Shown here piece after piece: positions 15,143-23,903 of a stretch of 40,459 bases of DNA. The position numbers were made by a program, and so were the translations under genes. Below the pieces are notes generated by a model, which worked only from the letters and a program-made list of their open reading frames with translations, searched no databases and was not told the origin of the DNA. The stretch comes from Hyphomicrobiales bacterium (GTDB lineage Bacteria > Pseudomonadota > Alphaproteobacteria > Rhizobiales > Rhizobiaceae). The stretch covers positions 1 to 40,459 of the forward strand of contig UBQX01000037.1 of the NCBI GenBank assembly GCA_900467685.1, read 5' to 3'. Position 1 is the first letter of the stretch. The number at the start of each line of letters is the position of its first letter.

Positions 15143-16192
15143 ATGACTGGGGCAAAACCGAACGCAGCCACAATCCGGCAGGCGAAGAGCGACAATCCGA
15201 AAATGCGCGAACGCGATATCGCGGCGAAGCTGGGCATTTCCGAAGCGGATTATGTGGATGCCTGGACGGGACACGGCGTGTTCCGCATTACGACGGATTT
15301 CGACCGCATCTTTCCGCGCATCGAAGAACTTGGGCCGGTCACGGCTCTGACGCGCAACGAAAATGCCGTGCACGAGAAGATCGGCGTCTACGACAATTTC
15401 CGCACCGGCAAGCACGCGGCCATGATGCTGGGTGCCGAGATCGACATGCGCATGTTCCCGCGCCACTGGGCCTACGGCTTCGCTGTCGAGAACGATACGG
15501 GCGAAACGGTGAAGCGCAGCTTCCAGTTCTTCGACGCTCATGGCGAGGCACTGCACAAGATCCACCTGCGCGCTGACAGCAATGTGGCGGCCTGGAAGAA
15601 GCTCGCTGCGGAGCTTGCGCTCGAAGCGTCTGAGCCGCTTGCCGTCGTTCCGCCCAGTGTCGAAATCTTCGAGAACGACAATGCGGTGCCGATGGAGGAA
15701 CTGAAGACGCGCTGGTCCGCCATGACCGACACACACCAGTTTCCGGGCCTTCTGAACAAGCTCAAGCTCTCGCGCCACAAGGCCGTGTCCAGCATCGGCT
15801 CCGATTATGCCTGGAAACTCGAGCGTACGGCAATCCAGCCGCTGCTCGAAGGCGCTGCATCGATCGCGCTTCCGATCATGTGCTTTGTCGGCAATCGCGG
15901 CTGCATCCAGATCCATTCCGGGCCGGTCCAGAAGGTCGCGACGATGGGGCCGTGGCTGAATATCATGGACGAGACCTTCCATCTGCATCTGCGGGCCGAC
16001 CGCATTGCCGAGGTCTGGGCCGTACGCAAGCCGGTTGATGGCGGTCATGTCACCTCGGTCGAAGCCTTCGACGCGCAGGGTGAACTGGTCATCCAGTTCT
16101 TCGGCAAGCGGATCGAAGGGCAGGACGAGCGAGGCCCCTGGCGTGCGCTGGTCGAGAGCCTTCCCGTCAGCAATGCGTCGCAGGCGGCGTGA
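15143..16192 (+). CDS. hmuS: Haemin-degrading/transfer factor HmuS
   Basis: The 349-residue cytoplasmic protein has the duplicated HemS/ChuS-like fold: an N-terminal half (RQAKSDNPKMRERDIAAKLGISEADYV, here in shortened form NPKMRERDIAAKLGIS) and a C-terminal half containing VGNRGCIQIHSGPVQ and WLNIMDETFHLHLR. The histidine in that last region is the likely haem ligand. It accepts haem from the HmuUV importer for breakdown and iron release. ATG 15143 has AGAGAGG 5 bp upstream; ATG 15128 (overlapping the hemP stop) is the alternative. The next gene, hmuT, begins at its stop codon. Confidence 0.92.
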   Translation: MTGAKPNAATIRQAKSDNPKMRERDIAAKLGISEADYVDAWTGHGVFRITTDFDRIFPRIEELGPVTALTRNENAVHEKIGVYDNFRTGKHAAMMLGAEIDMRMFPRHWAYGFAVENDTGETVKRSFQFFDAHGEALHKIHLRADSNVAAWKKLAAELALEASEPLAVVPPSVEIFENDNAVPMEELKTRWSAMTDTHQFPGLLNKLKLSRHKAVSSIGSDYAWKLERTAIQPLLEGAASIALPIMCFVGNRGCIQIHSGPVQKVATMGPWLNIMDETFHLHLRADRIAEVWAVRKPVDGGHVTSVEAFDAQGELVIQFFGKRIEGQDERGPWRALVESLPVSNASQAA

Positions 16193-17079
16193 TGGCTATG
16201 CGGAAGATACAATTTGTCGCCTTGGCTCGTGCCGCGGCGTTCGCCGCTTCCCTGCTGTTGCCCGCAATTGGGGTTGCGGCGGACGCAAAGCCGTCGCGTA
16301 TCGTGGCCATCGGCGGGTCGGTGACGGAAATCGTCTATGCGCTGGGCGAGGAAGCGCGTCTTGTCGGGCGCGACTCCACCAGTGTCTACCCGCCGGAAGC
16401 TCTGAAGCTTCCAGATACGGGCTATATCCGTGCCTTGTCGCCGGAAGGGGTTCTGTCGTTGAACCCCGACCTGATCCTGACACTTGATGGAGCCGGTCCG
16501 CCCCCCGCGCTTGAAGCGCTGAAGGCAGCGGGTGTCCGCACCGTGACAATCCCCGAAGGCTTCGACCGCAACGCGATTATCTATAAAATCACGGCGGTGG
16601 GCGCTGCGCTTGGCGCCGAAGACAAGGCAGAGGCGCTGGCGGGCAAGGTGCAGGCGGCCCTCGACAAGGCGGTCGCCTTGTCGGCAGAGCAGGGCAGGAA
16701 GGCACGCGTTCTGTTTGTGCTGTCCGCGCGCGAGGGCCGGCTGATGGCATCAGGCAGCAAGACGCAAGCCGATGGCATCATCCGCATGGCTGGGGCCGAA
16801 AACGTTCTTGCCGATATCGAAGGCTTCAAGCCCGTGAGTGACGAGGCAGTCATCGCTGCTGCCCCCGATGTCATCCTCATGATGACGGGGACGGGTGACC
16901 ACGCGGCCAGCAATGAGACGGTGTTGGCGCTGCCGGCCATCGCCGAAACGCCGGCCGGCAAGGCGAAGCGGATCGTGCGGATGGACGGCATGTATCTCCT
17001 CGGCTTCGGCCCTCGCACGGCCGACGCCATCGTCTCGCTGCACGAGGCGCTCTACGGCAATCGCAAGCCGGGAGAGTGA
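16192..17079 (+). CDS. hmuT: Haem ABC transporter, periplasmic haem-binding protein HmuT
   Basis: The 295-residue class III periplasmic binding protein carries haem from the receptor to HmuU. A signal peptide (MRKIQFVALARAAAFAASLLL split for length: RKIQFVALARAAAF, ASLLLPAIGVAA) precedes SRIVAIGGSVTEIVYALG, the usual start of this family. The conserved haem-ligand tyrosine is visible in TSVYPPEA, and the second lobe includes DVILMMTG and MDGMYLLGFGPRTADA. The start at ATG 16192 overlaps the hmuS stop by one base (TGATG); ATG 16198 is possible. Confidence 0.92.
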   Translation: MAMRKIQFVALARAAAFAASLLLPAIGVAADAKPSRIVAIGGSVTEIVYALGEEARLVGRDSTSVYPPEALKLPDTGYIRALSPEGVLSLNPDLILTLDGAGPPPALEALKAAGVRTVTIPEGFDRNAIIYKITAVGAALGAEDKAEALAGKVQAALDKAVALSAEQGRKARVLFVLSAREGRLMASGSKTQADGIIRMAGAENVLADIEGFKPVSDEAVIAAAPDVILMMTGTGDHAASNETVLALPAIAETPAGKAKRIVRMDGMYLLGFGPRTADAIVSLHEALYGNRKPGE

Positions 17080-17081
17080 CG

Positions 17082-18173
17082 ATGGCCGAGATGGCGTTCG
17101 CTGCGGAAGACCAGACACGGCGTAGCAGAGTGACGCGGCCTGCGTTGCCGCAGGTGGTGATCGCGCTGCTTGTTCTCGGGGTCGTGGTTGCCTCCGGCAT
17201 ATCGTTGACCGCCGGGGCGTCCGATGCCTCCGCACTCGCGGTGGCCGGCCATTGGCTGGGCCTCGGCGAGGTGAATGCGATTGCGCCTCGGGATCTCCTG
17301 ATCGTGGAGCAGATCCGTCTCCCGCGCGTCGTCATGGGCCTGCTCGTCGGGGCAGCGCTGGCGGTTTCAGGGGTGGTGATGCAGGGCATCTTTCGCAACC
17401 CGCTTGCCGATCCCGGTCTCGCGGGCGTTTCCGCCGGGGCCGGCCTTGGCGCTGCCGGCATGATCGTTCTGGGAGGTAGTCTTGCGCTCCCGGCCATCCG
17501 GATTTTCAGCTATGCCACCCTGCCGGCGGCCGCATTTCTGGGTGGCCTCCTCACGACCGTGATCCTTTACGGGATTTCCACGCGGCTGGGACGCACTTCT
17601 ATCGCCACCATGCTGCTGGCCGGAATTGCGCTCGGCGCGCTTTCGGGTGCCGCGACCGGCGTTCTCGTCTACATGGCCGACGACAAGCAGCTTCGTGACC
17701 TGACCTTCTGGAGCATGGGATCTCTCGGCGGCGCAACCTGGCCGAAAATAGCGACCATGGCCCTTGTCCTTGCCGCATCGCTCGCAGCACTTCCCTTCAT
17801 GGCACGCGGCTTGAATGCGCTCGCCCTCGGCGAAGCGGCCGCATGGCACATGGGCATCCCGGTCGAGCGGCTGAAGCGGACGGCGATCGTCATCGTCGCG
17901 GCGATGACGGGAGCGTCGGTGGCAGTCAGCGGCGGGATTGGCTTCGTCGGTATCGTGGTCCCACACATCCTGAGGCTGGCGATTGGCCCGGACCATCGCT
18001 TCCTGCTGCCGGCCTCGGCGCTCTTGGGTGGCGCGCTGCTTGTCCTGGCCGATTCCGTAGCCAGAACCGTCGTGGCACCTGCCGAGCTGCCAATTGGCAT
18101 CATAACGGCAATTGCCGGCGCTCCATTCTTCCTTTGGCTGCTCCTGCGCCGCCGCAACGTTCTCGATCTTTAG
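17082..18173 (+). CDS. hmuU: Haem ABC transporter permease HmuU
   Basis: The 363-residue FecCD-family permease has about ten membrane segments. Family motifs are visible: RLPRVVMGLLVGAALAVSG, QGIFRNPLADPGLAGVSAGAGLG (given as RNPLADPGLAG), the coupling region GEAAAWHMGIPVERLKR, GFVGIVVPHILRL and the C-terminal ELPIGIITAIAGAPFFLWLL. ATG 17082 has GGGAGAG 5 bp upstream. An overlapping GTG at 17076 is less likely. It is part of a tight hemP-hmuSTUV operon. Confidence 0.93.
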   Translation: MAEMAFAAEDQTRRSRVTRPALPQVVIALLVLGVVVASGISLTAGASDASALAVAGHWLGLGEVNAIAPRDLLIVEQIRLPRVVMGLLVGAALAVSGVVMQGIFRNPLADPGLAGVSAGAGLGAAGMIVLGGSLALPAIRIFSYATLPAAAFLGGLLTTVILYGISTRLGRTSIATMLLAGIALGALSGAATGVLVYMADDKQLRDLTFWSMGSLGGATWPKIATMALVLAASLAALPFMARGLNALALGEAAAWHMGIPVERLKRTAIVIVAAMTGASVAVSGGIGFVGIVVPHILRLAIGPDHRFLLPASALLGGALLVLADSVARTVVAPAELPIGIITAIAGAPFFLWLLLRRRNVLDL

Positions 18174-18182
18174 AGGGAGCCC

Positions 18183-18998
18183 ATGAGCACGATCTCGACA
18201 GATAATCTTGTCGTTCGCTATGGCGCGATGGCTGTCCTGGATGGCGTCAATTTCCTCGCCCGCGCTGGCGAAGTGACCGTCATTGCCGGTCCGAACGGAT
18301 CGGGCAAGTCGACCCTGGTGAAGGCCATTTCAGGCGAGGTCGCCGCATCTGGTGCGATCATCATCAACAGCCGCGCCCTCTCCGCCTACAAGGGCTGGCA
18401 GCTGGCGGCCCAGCGCGCGGTCCTGGCGCAGGAAACGACTGTGGCGTTTCCTTTCACCGTTGCAGAAATCGTGTCTCTCGGCATCACCGCGGGTGCCATG
18501 CGGGTTGAAAGGCCGGCGTCGATGATCGAACTCGCCCTGCAGCGCGTCGGTCTTTCCGGTTTCGGTTCACGCCGTGTCCAAACCCTGTCGGGCGGCGAAC
18601 GACAGCGGGTCCAGCTTGCCCGCGTGCTTTGCCAGATCTGGGAGCCCGTGAGCGCCGAGGGCCCGCGCTGGCTGATCATGGACGAGCCGGTGGCAAGCCT
18701 CGATATTCGCCACCAGATCGCCCTGATGGACCTGGCGCGGGACTATGCGAAGGCGGGCGGCGGTGTCATCGCCGTGATGCACGACCTCAATCTCAGCGCG
18801 ATGTATGGCGATCACGTGGTGCTGATGAAATCGGGCCGCGTTGCCGCTGCCGGCGGGCCTGCCGAGGTGCTGCGGCCCGAGACGCTGGCGGATGTTTTTG
18901 CCTGCCCGCTTCATCCGAATGTCGCCCCGAGCCACGGGGTTTTCGTGCTGCCGCAATCGACGCTGGTTTCACCGGCGCTCGCATACGCGGCCGAGTGA
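18183..18998 (+). CDS. hmuV: Haem ABC transporter ATPase HmuV
   Basis: The 271-residue ATPase has Walker A GPNGSGKST, Q-loop LAQETTVAFPFTV (the VAFPFTV stretch is typical of HmuV), signature LSGGERQRVQLARVL, Walker B WLIMDEP and switch histidine VMHDLNL. An insertion between signature and Walker B (CQIWEPVSAEGPRW) is also characteristic of rhizobial and Yersinia HmuV. GGGAG lies four bases before ATG 18183, nine bases after hmuU. Confidence 0.93.
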   Translation: MSTISTDNLVVRYGAMAVLDGVNFLARAGEVTVIAGPNGSGKSTLVKAISGEVAASGAIIINSRALSAYKGWQLAAQRAVLAQETTVAFPFTVAEIVSLGITAGAMRVERPASMIELALQRVGLSGFGSRRVQTLSGGERQRVQLARVLCQIWEPVSAEGPRWLIMDEPVASLDIRHQIALMDLARDYAKAGGGVIAVMHDLNLSAMYGDHVVLMKSGRVAAAGGPAEVLRPETLADVFACPLHPNVAPSHGVFVLPQSTLVSPALAYAAE

Positions 18999-19011
18999 AA
19001 GGAGTTTCCCT

Positions 19012-19440
19012 TTGATCAGTCCGTCAAGGCGCCTTTGCGCCGCATTCGCCCTCGCGACTTTCGTGGCCTTTCCAGCGCACGCGCAGGACAGACCCAGTCT
19101 GAAGATTGAATTGAACGCCTTGTCTGACGCCAAGGACAGCTGCCGGGCTACCTTTCTGCTGACCAACGGCATGCCCGAAGAGATATCCAAAGCGTCCTTC
19201 GAATTCGCCTTCTTCAACAAGTCCGGCTCCGTCGAGCGACTCACCGCATTCAATTTCGGTCGGCTGCAGAAGGGGCGCACGGTGGTGCGCCAGTTCGATA
19301 TTCCCGGTGGGCCCTGCGGCTCGTATTCGCGGTTGCTCGTCAATGCGGTCAAAAGCTGTGACGGTGTTACCGGCGAAGTGGACGCCTGCGAGGCGGCGCT
19401 GACGACCGCCAACAAGGCCGGGATCGACTTCGGGCTCTAA
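19012..19440 (+). CDS. Small exported four-cysteine protein of unknown function (TTG start)
   Basis: The 142-residue protein is not a family I can name. It starts at TTG 19012, 13 bases after hmuV, with AAAGGAG 7 bp upstream; there is no ATG in the right place. Residues 1-24 (MISPSRRLCAAFALATFVAFPAHA) form a signal peptide shown here by its core FALATFVAFPAHA. The mature ~118 residues contain four cysteines (C44, C102, C116, C126), compatible with two disulfides, and look beta-rich (TFLLTNGMPEEIS, FEFAFFNKSGSV). It lies between hmuV and tonB on the same strand and is probably co-transcribed, so a periplasmic role in haem handling or TonB function is conceivable but unproven. Confidence 0.8.
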   Translation: MISPSRRLCAAFALATFVAFPAHAQDRPSLKIELNALSDAKDSCRATFLLTNGMPEEISKASFEFAFFNKSGSVERLTAFNFGRLQKGRTVVRQFDIPGGPCGSYSRLLVNAVKSCDGVTGEVDACEAALTTANKAGIDFGL

Positions 19441-19456
19441 CCAGCGGTGCGGGGAC

Positions 19457-20842
19457 ATGAAGGATCTGCTGATCGATAGGCAATCGCGCCGCACCGGCAT
19501 CCTGCCGGGAGCTGGAGAGCTTCAGCGGCGCAAGGAGTTGCGCGCCGGACGACGCACCTTCCGTGCATGGCCTTTGCTGCCCGTCCCCGCGCCGCGCCCG
19601 GCAGGCGCGCCTCAGGATGGACCAGCTGTCGATTGGCCCAACGGCCATGGCGTATTCAGGGGAGACGACTGGCAAGACAAACCGGATCAGCGGGAGCTCG
19701 ACAAGAATTTCGCGCCGACCCCTGACGCTTCCCTTTGGCGCGAAGCCAATCGGAACGCTGCCCGCTCGTGGGAATTCAATCTTCGTCTTCTTGCCGCCAT
19801 CGCGCTGCATGCCTGCTGCGCGATTTTTCTCATCGCCAGGCCTGCCCCTGAGACCGTTGAAATTGCCGGTGGCGGTGCCATCTCCGTCATGATGGTGGGC
19901 GAACAGGCCTTCGACAGTCTCGCCGCCGGCAAGACGGAGGGAGAAAGTGCGAAGCCGCTCGAGGAGGTCGACGCGGTTGAGACGGCGGAGCAGCCTGTCG
20001 AAGCGACCACGACGCAAGATCTGGTCGAGCCCGCAGAAATCCAAAGGGCGACATCCGAACCTGTCAGCCCGGCTACGCAGCCGGCGCCGCAAGTTGACCC
20101 GACCCCGGTGGCCGTAGAGACACCAGCGGAGCAGGTGCCGGAAACGGTGAGCGAAACACAGGAAGCTGCGCCGGCTACCAGCGCATCCGCCGCCCAAAAC
20201 CTCGCAATCGATCCCAAGGCAGTCTCTGAGGCGGGCGAGTTGGTGCCGGCGACCGAGAACGCTGCTGTCGAACCTCAGCCTCAACAGCAGATCGAGCCCG
20301 CCGAAGCTGCGAAACCGCCAGAGCCCGCGAAGCTGGCCGAGAAGCGACCCGCCGAGAAGAAGCCATCGACGGTCAGGAAGCCCGAAAAGACAAAGACGCA
20401 AGACAAGATCGCGGCCCGCCGGAAGGCCGAGGCTGAAAGAGACGCCAAGCGTGCGGCCGCAACGAGCAGCAAGGGGGAGGCCGGCGAGGCGGATGCAAAT
20501 GCGCAGCGTGGCGCATCTTCCAGCAACAACAGCCGCGCGCCCAGCGATGCCGGCAATGCCGCGGTGTCCAACTATCCCGGCAAGGTGGCTGCAAAATTGC
20601 GGCGGGCGTTGAAATATCCCAAGAGTGCGGTGTCCGGCAGCCGCGGCGAAACCCGGGTCGCCTTTACCATCCTTGCCGATGGCAGCGCCGCGGGTGTCCG
20701 CATTGTCTCAAGTTCAGGTTCACCTGTTCTGGACCAGGCGGCGGTCGAAGCAGTCAGGAGAGCGTCGCCATTCCCGCCTATACCCCCGGAGGCTGGCAAA
20801 GGACAATGGCCGTTTGCGGTCCCTGTCCTGTTCCAGCGGTGA
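19457..20842 (+). CDS. tonB: TonB energy transducer with long cytoplasmic N-terminal extension
   Basis: The 461-residue protein energises outer-membrane receptors. The single membrane anchor (~109-127, LRLLAAIALHACCAIFLIA) contains the conserved TonB transmembrane histidine (H118). A ~230-residue Pro/Ala/Glu-rich periplasmic spacer follows, including a KRPAEKKP-type basic stretch near 305-345. The C-terminal TonB domain covers ~370-461 (NYPGKVAAKLRRALKYP, GETRVAFTILADGSAAGVRIVSSSGSP in part, ASPFPPIP, FAVPVLF). The odd feature is ~108 residues before the anchor, rich in Arg and Pro, where most TonBs have 10-30. No in-frame internal start with a ribosome site removes it. Its place after hmuV indicates service to the haem receptor. 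No exbB/exbD is in the window. Confidence 0.9.
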   Translation: MKDLLIDRQSRRTGILPGAGELQRRKELRAGRRTFRAWPLLPVPAPRPAGAPQDGPAVDWPNGHGVFRGDDWQDKPDQRELDKNFAPTPDASLWREANRNAARSWEFNLRLLAAIALHACCAIFLIARPAPETVEIAGGGAISVMMVGEQAFDSLAAGKTEGESAKPLEEVDAVETAEQPVEATTTQDLVEPAEIQRATSEPVSPATQPAPQVDPTPVAVETPAEQVPETVSETQEAAPATSASAAQNLAIDPKAVSEAGELVPATENAAVEPQPQQQIEPAEAAKPPEPAKLAEKRPAEKKPSTVRKPEKTKTQDKIAARRKAEAERDAKRAAATSSKGEAGEADANAQRGASSSNNSRAPSDAGNAAVSNYPGKVAAKLRRALKYPKSAVSGSRGETRVAFTILADGSAAGVRIVSSSGSPVLDQAAVEAVRRASPFPPIPPEAGKGQWPFAVPVLFQR

Positions 20843-20908
20843 AACCATTCTGCATGAGGGCTGAATGGCGTTCGGCGCTAAACTTGCCGCTTCCGGCGCA
20901 AGAAGTAA

Positions 20909-20920
20909 TGCCATATGGCA
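20909..20920. repeat. 12-bp palindrome between convergent tonB and nagA
   Basis: TGCCATATGGCA is a perfect 12-bp palindrome in the 97-bp gap between the convergent tonB and nagA stops. It could be part of a weak bidirectional terminator; there is no clear T-tract. Confidence 0.3.
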
Positions 20921-20939
20921 GTAAATCATGGGTTTAGGA

Positions 20940-22100
20940 CTATCTTGAGGTCGTTGGCAGGCCATCAATCCACGTAGCGATATGTTCAAGCGAGGGCGAC
21001 AAGGCGACGAAGTCGGCGACGAAGCCCTTCTCGATGCGGCCATGTGACTCTCCAAGCCGGACAGCCTCTGCGGGATAGAGCGAGGCCATCCGCAGGGCTT
21101 CCTCGACGGAAAGGCCCAGAAGGCGCACGGCTTTTTGAACGCAGCCGAGCATATCGATGTCTGCCCCCGCGAGGGTCCCGTCAGCGAGGAGGAGCCGGCC
21201 GTCGCGGCGAAATATCTGACGCCCGTTGAGCTTGAGCCCTGTCATGTCCGTGCCGATTGGCGACATGGCGTCCGTCACGAGGAAGATCTTTGCAGGTCCG
21301 ACTTTTCCCCGCAGGGCAATGCCCATCGCGATCGGATCGACGTGATACCCGTCCGCAATCAACCCCGCAAAGACCTGCGGCGTGGCGAGCGCTGCCCCCA
21401 CCAGCCCCGGTTCCCTGTGGGTGAGCGGGCTCATGGCGTTGAAGAGATGCGTCACCATGGTGGCGCCCGCGGCGAAGTAGGCTTGAGCGGTTTCGGCATC
21501 CGTATCTGTGTGTCCGATGCTGACGAGGACGCCGGCGTCGGTCAACGCCTTGACCTGTTCAAGCGTGACATTCTCCGGCGCGAGCGTCGTCAACAGCACT
21601 CCGACGCCGTCGCGAAACCGCAACAGCCGCTCGAGATCAGTTTTCTCCATGGGACGGATCAGCGCGGGGTCATGTGCGCCCTTGCGGGCGATCGACAGGT
21701 GCGGTCCTTCGAGATGCAGACCGAGATAACCGGGCACGCGGGCGGCCCGCGCCGCACGCCCCGCTTCGAGCGCGAGCGCCGTCGTTTCCGGCGTGTCGGT
21801 GATCAGCGTTGGCAGGAGTTTCGTGGTGCCGAAGCGCGCATGGGCGGAGGTGATCGTGCGGATCGCCTCTAGTGAGGTCACGTCGCCGAACTGCGCGCCG
21901 CCGCCGCCATTCACCTGCAAATCGATGAAGCCGGGAACGATCCATTGGCCGTCATAATCGACGTTCTGCGCATCCGTCGGGACCTCTTCGGGCGCAACAA
22001 TGCAGGCAAAACGATCGCCCTCGACAAGCAGCGCCTTGCCGTCATGCCAGGTGCTGCCGTCGAAAATGCGGGCGCCTCGGATCGCGGTCATCGATGTCAT
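20940..22100 (-). CDS. nagA: N-acetylglucosamine-6-phosphate deacetylase
   Basis: The 386-residue amidohydrolase deacetylates GlcNAc-6-P to glucosamine-6-P. Expected motifs are present: PGFIDLQVNG, GLHLEGPHLS (metal-binding Glu), SIGHTDTDAE and THLFNAMSPL (metal His pair), GLIADGYHVDP (substrate His) and LVTDAMSP (catalytic Asp). The ATG at 22100 overlaps the stop of the upstream nagB-II gene by four bases (ATGA); ATG 22091 is a close alternative. It is the last gene of the nagK-gntR-nagB-nagA unit. Confidence 0.95.
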   Translation of the reverse strand: MTSMTAIRGARIFDGSTWHDGKALLVEGDRFACIVAPEEVPTDAQNVDYDGQWIVPGFIDLQVNGGGGAQFGDVTSLEAIRTITSAHARFGTTKLLPTLITDTPETTALALEAGRAARAARVPGYLGLHLEGPHLSIARKGAHDPALIRPMEKTDLERLLRFRDGVGVLLTTLAPENVTLEQVKALTDAGVLVSIGHTDTDAETAQAYFAAGATMVTHLFNAMSPLTHREPGLVGAALATPQVFAGLIADGYHVDPIAMGIALRGKVGPAKIFLVTDAMSPIGTDMTGLKLNGRQIFRRDGRLLLADGTLAGADIDMLGCVQKAVRLLGLSVEEALRMASLYPAEAVRLGESHGRIEKGFVADFVALSPSLEHIATWIDGLPTTSR

Positions 22101-23122
22101 TGCGTTTCCGTCACTTTCTTGAGCGCCACGGGCTGGTCCGGATTGAAGCCGCGGCGGCGCGACAGCGCTTCCGCGAAACCATAGAAGGGAACGATGAGAG
22201 CCAGCGCGTCGGTCAGGGGATGACCCGTCTCGATGAAGGGCAGGCGGTGGGCGCGTTGCGCCAGCCTGGACGTCACGTAGACTTCGGCGCCCTTGGCGGC
22301 CAGCGCGTCTGCGGCCTCGACGACGGAATGTTCGGCGGCATCGCGCGCGGCGAGAACCAGAACCGGGAAACCGGGGCTGACCAGAGCGACCGGCCCGTGC
22401 ATCACTTCGGCGGTCGAATAGGCCTCTGCGTGCATGTCCGACGTCTCCTTGAACTTCAACGCAGCTTCGGAGGCAATGGCGAGCGATGGGCCGCGTCCGA
22501 GCACGTAAAGCGAGCCGGCCTCCTCCAGAATTGGGGTCATGGCGCTCCAGTCAAGCGCGAGCGCCTTGCGCAAATAGTCAGGAAGCGCCTCGATGGCGGC
22601 AAGAAGGGGCTTGTCTCCCGTCCAGTGGGCCAGAACAGCGAGCCCGGCGACGGCCGAACTGAGATAGGATTTCGTGGCGGCGACTGCGAGTTCCGGGCCG
22701 GCGGCGATGTCGATTCTGATGTCCGCGGCGTCCCAGAGCGGCGAGCCTGCAGCATTCGTCAGCGTCAGCGTCAGCGCTCCGCCCTGGGCAGCCGTTTCCA
22801 GCATCGAAACAATGTCCGGGCTGCGGCCCGACTGCGACACAGCAAGGACAGCGGCGCGGTCGAGCTTGAGACGAGTGCCATATATCGACGCAAGCGAAGG
22901 GCCAAGCGAGGCCACCGCGCGACCAGCCACAAGCTCCGTGGCATATTTCAGAAACAGCGAAGCGTGATCGGAGGAGCCGCGGGCGATTGTTGCAACGAAG
23001 GCGGGGTCGGCTTTGGCGAGTGCCTGTCCTGCCTCAGCGAGAACGGACCCCGAGCCTCCCAGCAGCCGTGCCACGGCATCCGGAATTTCGTTGATTTCGT
23101 TCCGCATATGCGTGCCGGTCAT
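22097..23122 (-). CDS. Glucosamine-6-phosphate deaminase, SIS type (NagB-II)
   Basis: The 341-residue protein has two SIS domains and resembles the isomerase half of GlmS without the glutaminase half. This is the arrangement of NagB-II deaminases that replace classical NagB in many proteobacteria. Visible are IARGSSDHASLFLKY, SQSGRSPDIV (phosphosugar-binding Ser), ELAVAATKSYL, LGRGPSLAIASEAALKFKE and AEVMHGPVALV. It should yield fructose-6-P and ammonia from glucosamine-6-P. ATG 23122 has GAGGGA 7 bp upstream. It lies 25 bp after gntR and is translationally coupled to nagA. Confidence 0.9.
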   Translation of the reverse strand: MTGTHMRNEINEIPDAVARLLGGSGSVLAEAGQALAKADPAFVATIARGSSDHASLFLKYATELVAGRAVASLGPSLASIYGTRLKLDRAAVLAVSQSGRSPDIVSMLETAAQGGALTLTLTNAAGSPLWDAADIRIDIAAGPELAVAATKSYLSSAVAGLAVLAHWTGDKPLLAAIEALPDYLRKALALDWSAMTPILEEAGSLYVLGRGPSLAIASEAALKFKETSDMHAEAYSTAEVMHGPVALVSPGFPVLVLAARDAAEHSVVEAADALAAKGAEVYVTSRLAQRAHRLPFIETGHPLTDALALIVPFYGFAEALSRRRGFNPDQPVALKKVTETQ

Positions 23123-23147
23123 GCAGTCGTCCCTCTCGTTTTGTCTT

Positions 23148-23903
23148 TTATCCAAGCGTCAACTCGGCGACGAAGTCATAGGCGTCGCCGCGATAGAGCG
23201 AGCGGGTCAGCTCCACCACCTTGCCGGATGGCAGATAGGAAATGCGCTGGATGGAAAGTCCTGCCGAGCCTTCCGAGACCCCCAGAAGCTCGGCATCGTG
23301 GCTCTTTATGTTGCAGGCCGAGATGCGCTGAATGGCACGCACGGGGCGCGCATTGCGCTTCTCCAGCGCTGAATAAAGCGACGTCGTCACGACATTGGGG
23401 TCAGGTACATATTCGGCAAGGACACTGGCGCGCTCGATTGCCAGGGGGTTATCGTCACCAAGACGCAGGCGGGCGAAGCGGGCGACGAGTGCGCCAGGTC
23501 CCAGGCCCAGCATCATCATCTCGTCGGGAGAGGGCGCGAAGAGACCGCGCTCCAGCCATTCCGATCGGGTGGTCAGACCGCGCCGCGCCATATCCTCGGT
23601 AAAAGAAGTAAGCCGCGACAAGGGCTGTTCGACTTTCGAAACCGGCTTCGCGACGAATGTCCCCGAGCCGTGGCGGCGCACGAGCAGGCCATCCTGCACG
23701 AGTTCGTCCACGGCTTTGCGCACGGTTACCCGGCTGATGCTGGCATAGTCGGCGATGTCGCGTTCTGCCGGAAGCGCCTCGCCCTGTTGCAGCGCCCCGC
23801 TGCGAATGGCCTTCTCGAGAGACTGCCGAAGCTTCACATAAAGGGGCCCCGTTCCATGGGCCTGCAGAGCATCGAGCGGAAGAATGGTGGAAAGGGCTGC
23901 CAT
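23148..23903 (-). CDS. GntR-family regulator (HutC/UTRA subfamily), NagQ/NagR-like
   Basis: The 251-residue protein has a winged helix (~20-90: PLYVKLRQSLEKAI, LPAERDIADYASISRVTVRKAVDELV in part, GSGTFVA) and a UTRA ligand domain (~100-245: SFTEDMARRGL, RFARLRLGDDNPLAIERA in part, YLPSGKVVELTRSLYRGDAYDF in part). UTRA regulators commonly sense phosphosugars such as GlcNAc-6-P or GlcN-6-P. ATG 23903 shares its first base with the nagK stop and has AGGAGG 7 bp upstream. It most likely controls both divergent amino-sugar units through the GGTATT/AATACC sites at 24795-24964. Confidence 0.9.
   Translation of the reverse strand: MAALSTILPLDALQAHGTGPLYVKLRQSLEKAIRSGALQQGEALPAERDIADYASISRVTVRKAVDELVQDGLLVRRHGSGTFVAKPVSKVEQPLSRLTSFTEDMARRGLTTRSEWLERGLFAPSPDEMMMLGLGPGALVARFARLRLGDDNPLAIERASVLAEYVPDPNVVTTSLYSALEKRNARPVRAIQRISACNIKSHDAELLGVSEGSAGLSIQRISYLPSGKVVELTRSLYRGDAYDFVAELTLG

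Noticed and set aside
19367-20401. Minus-strand open frame rich in Leu/Arg opposite tonB
   Set aside because: Antisense of the TonB Pro/Ala/Glu-rich spacer; low-complexity artefact.
22094-23602. Long plus-strand open frame across nagB-II and gntR
   Set aside because: Shadow of two minus-strand genes with clear SIS and GntR motifs.
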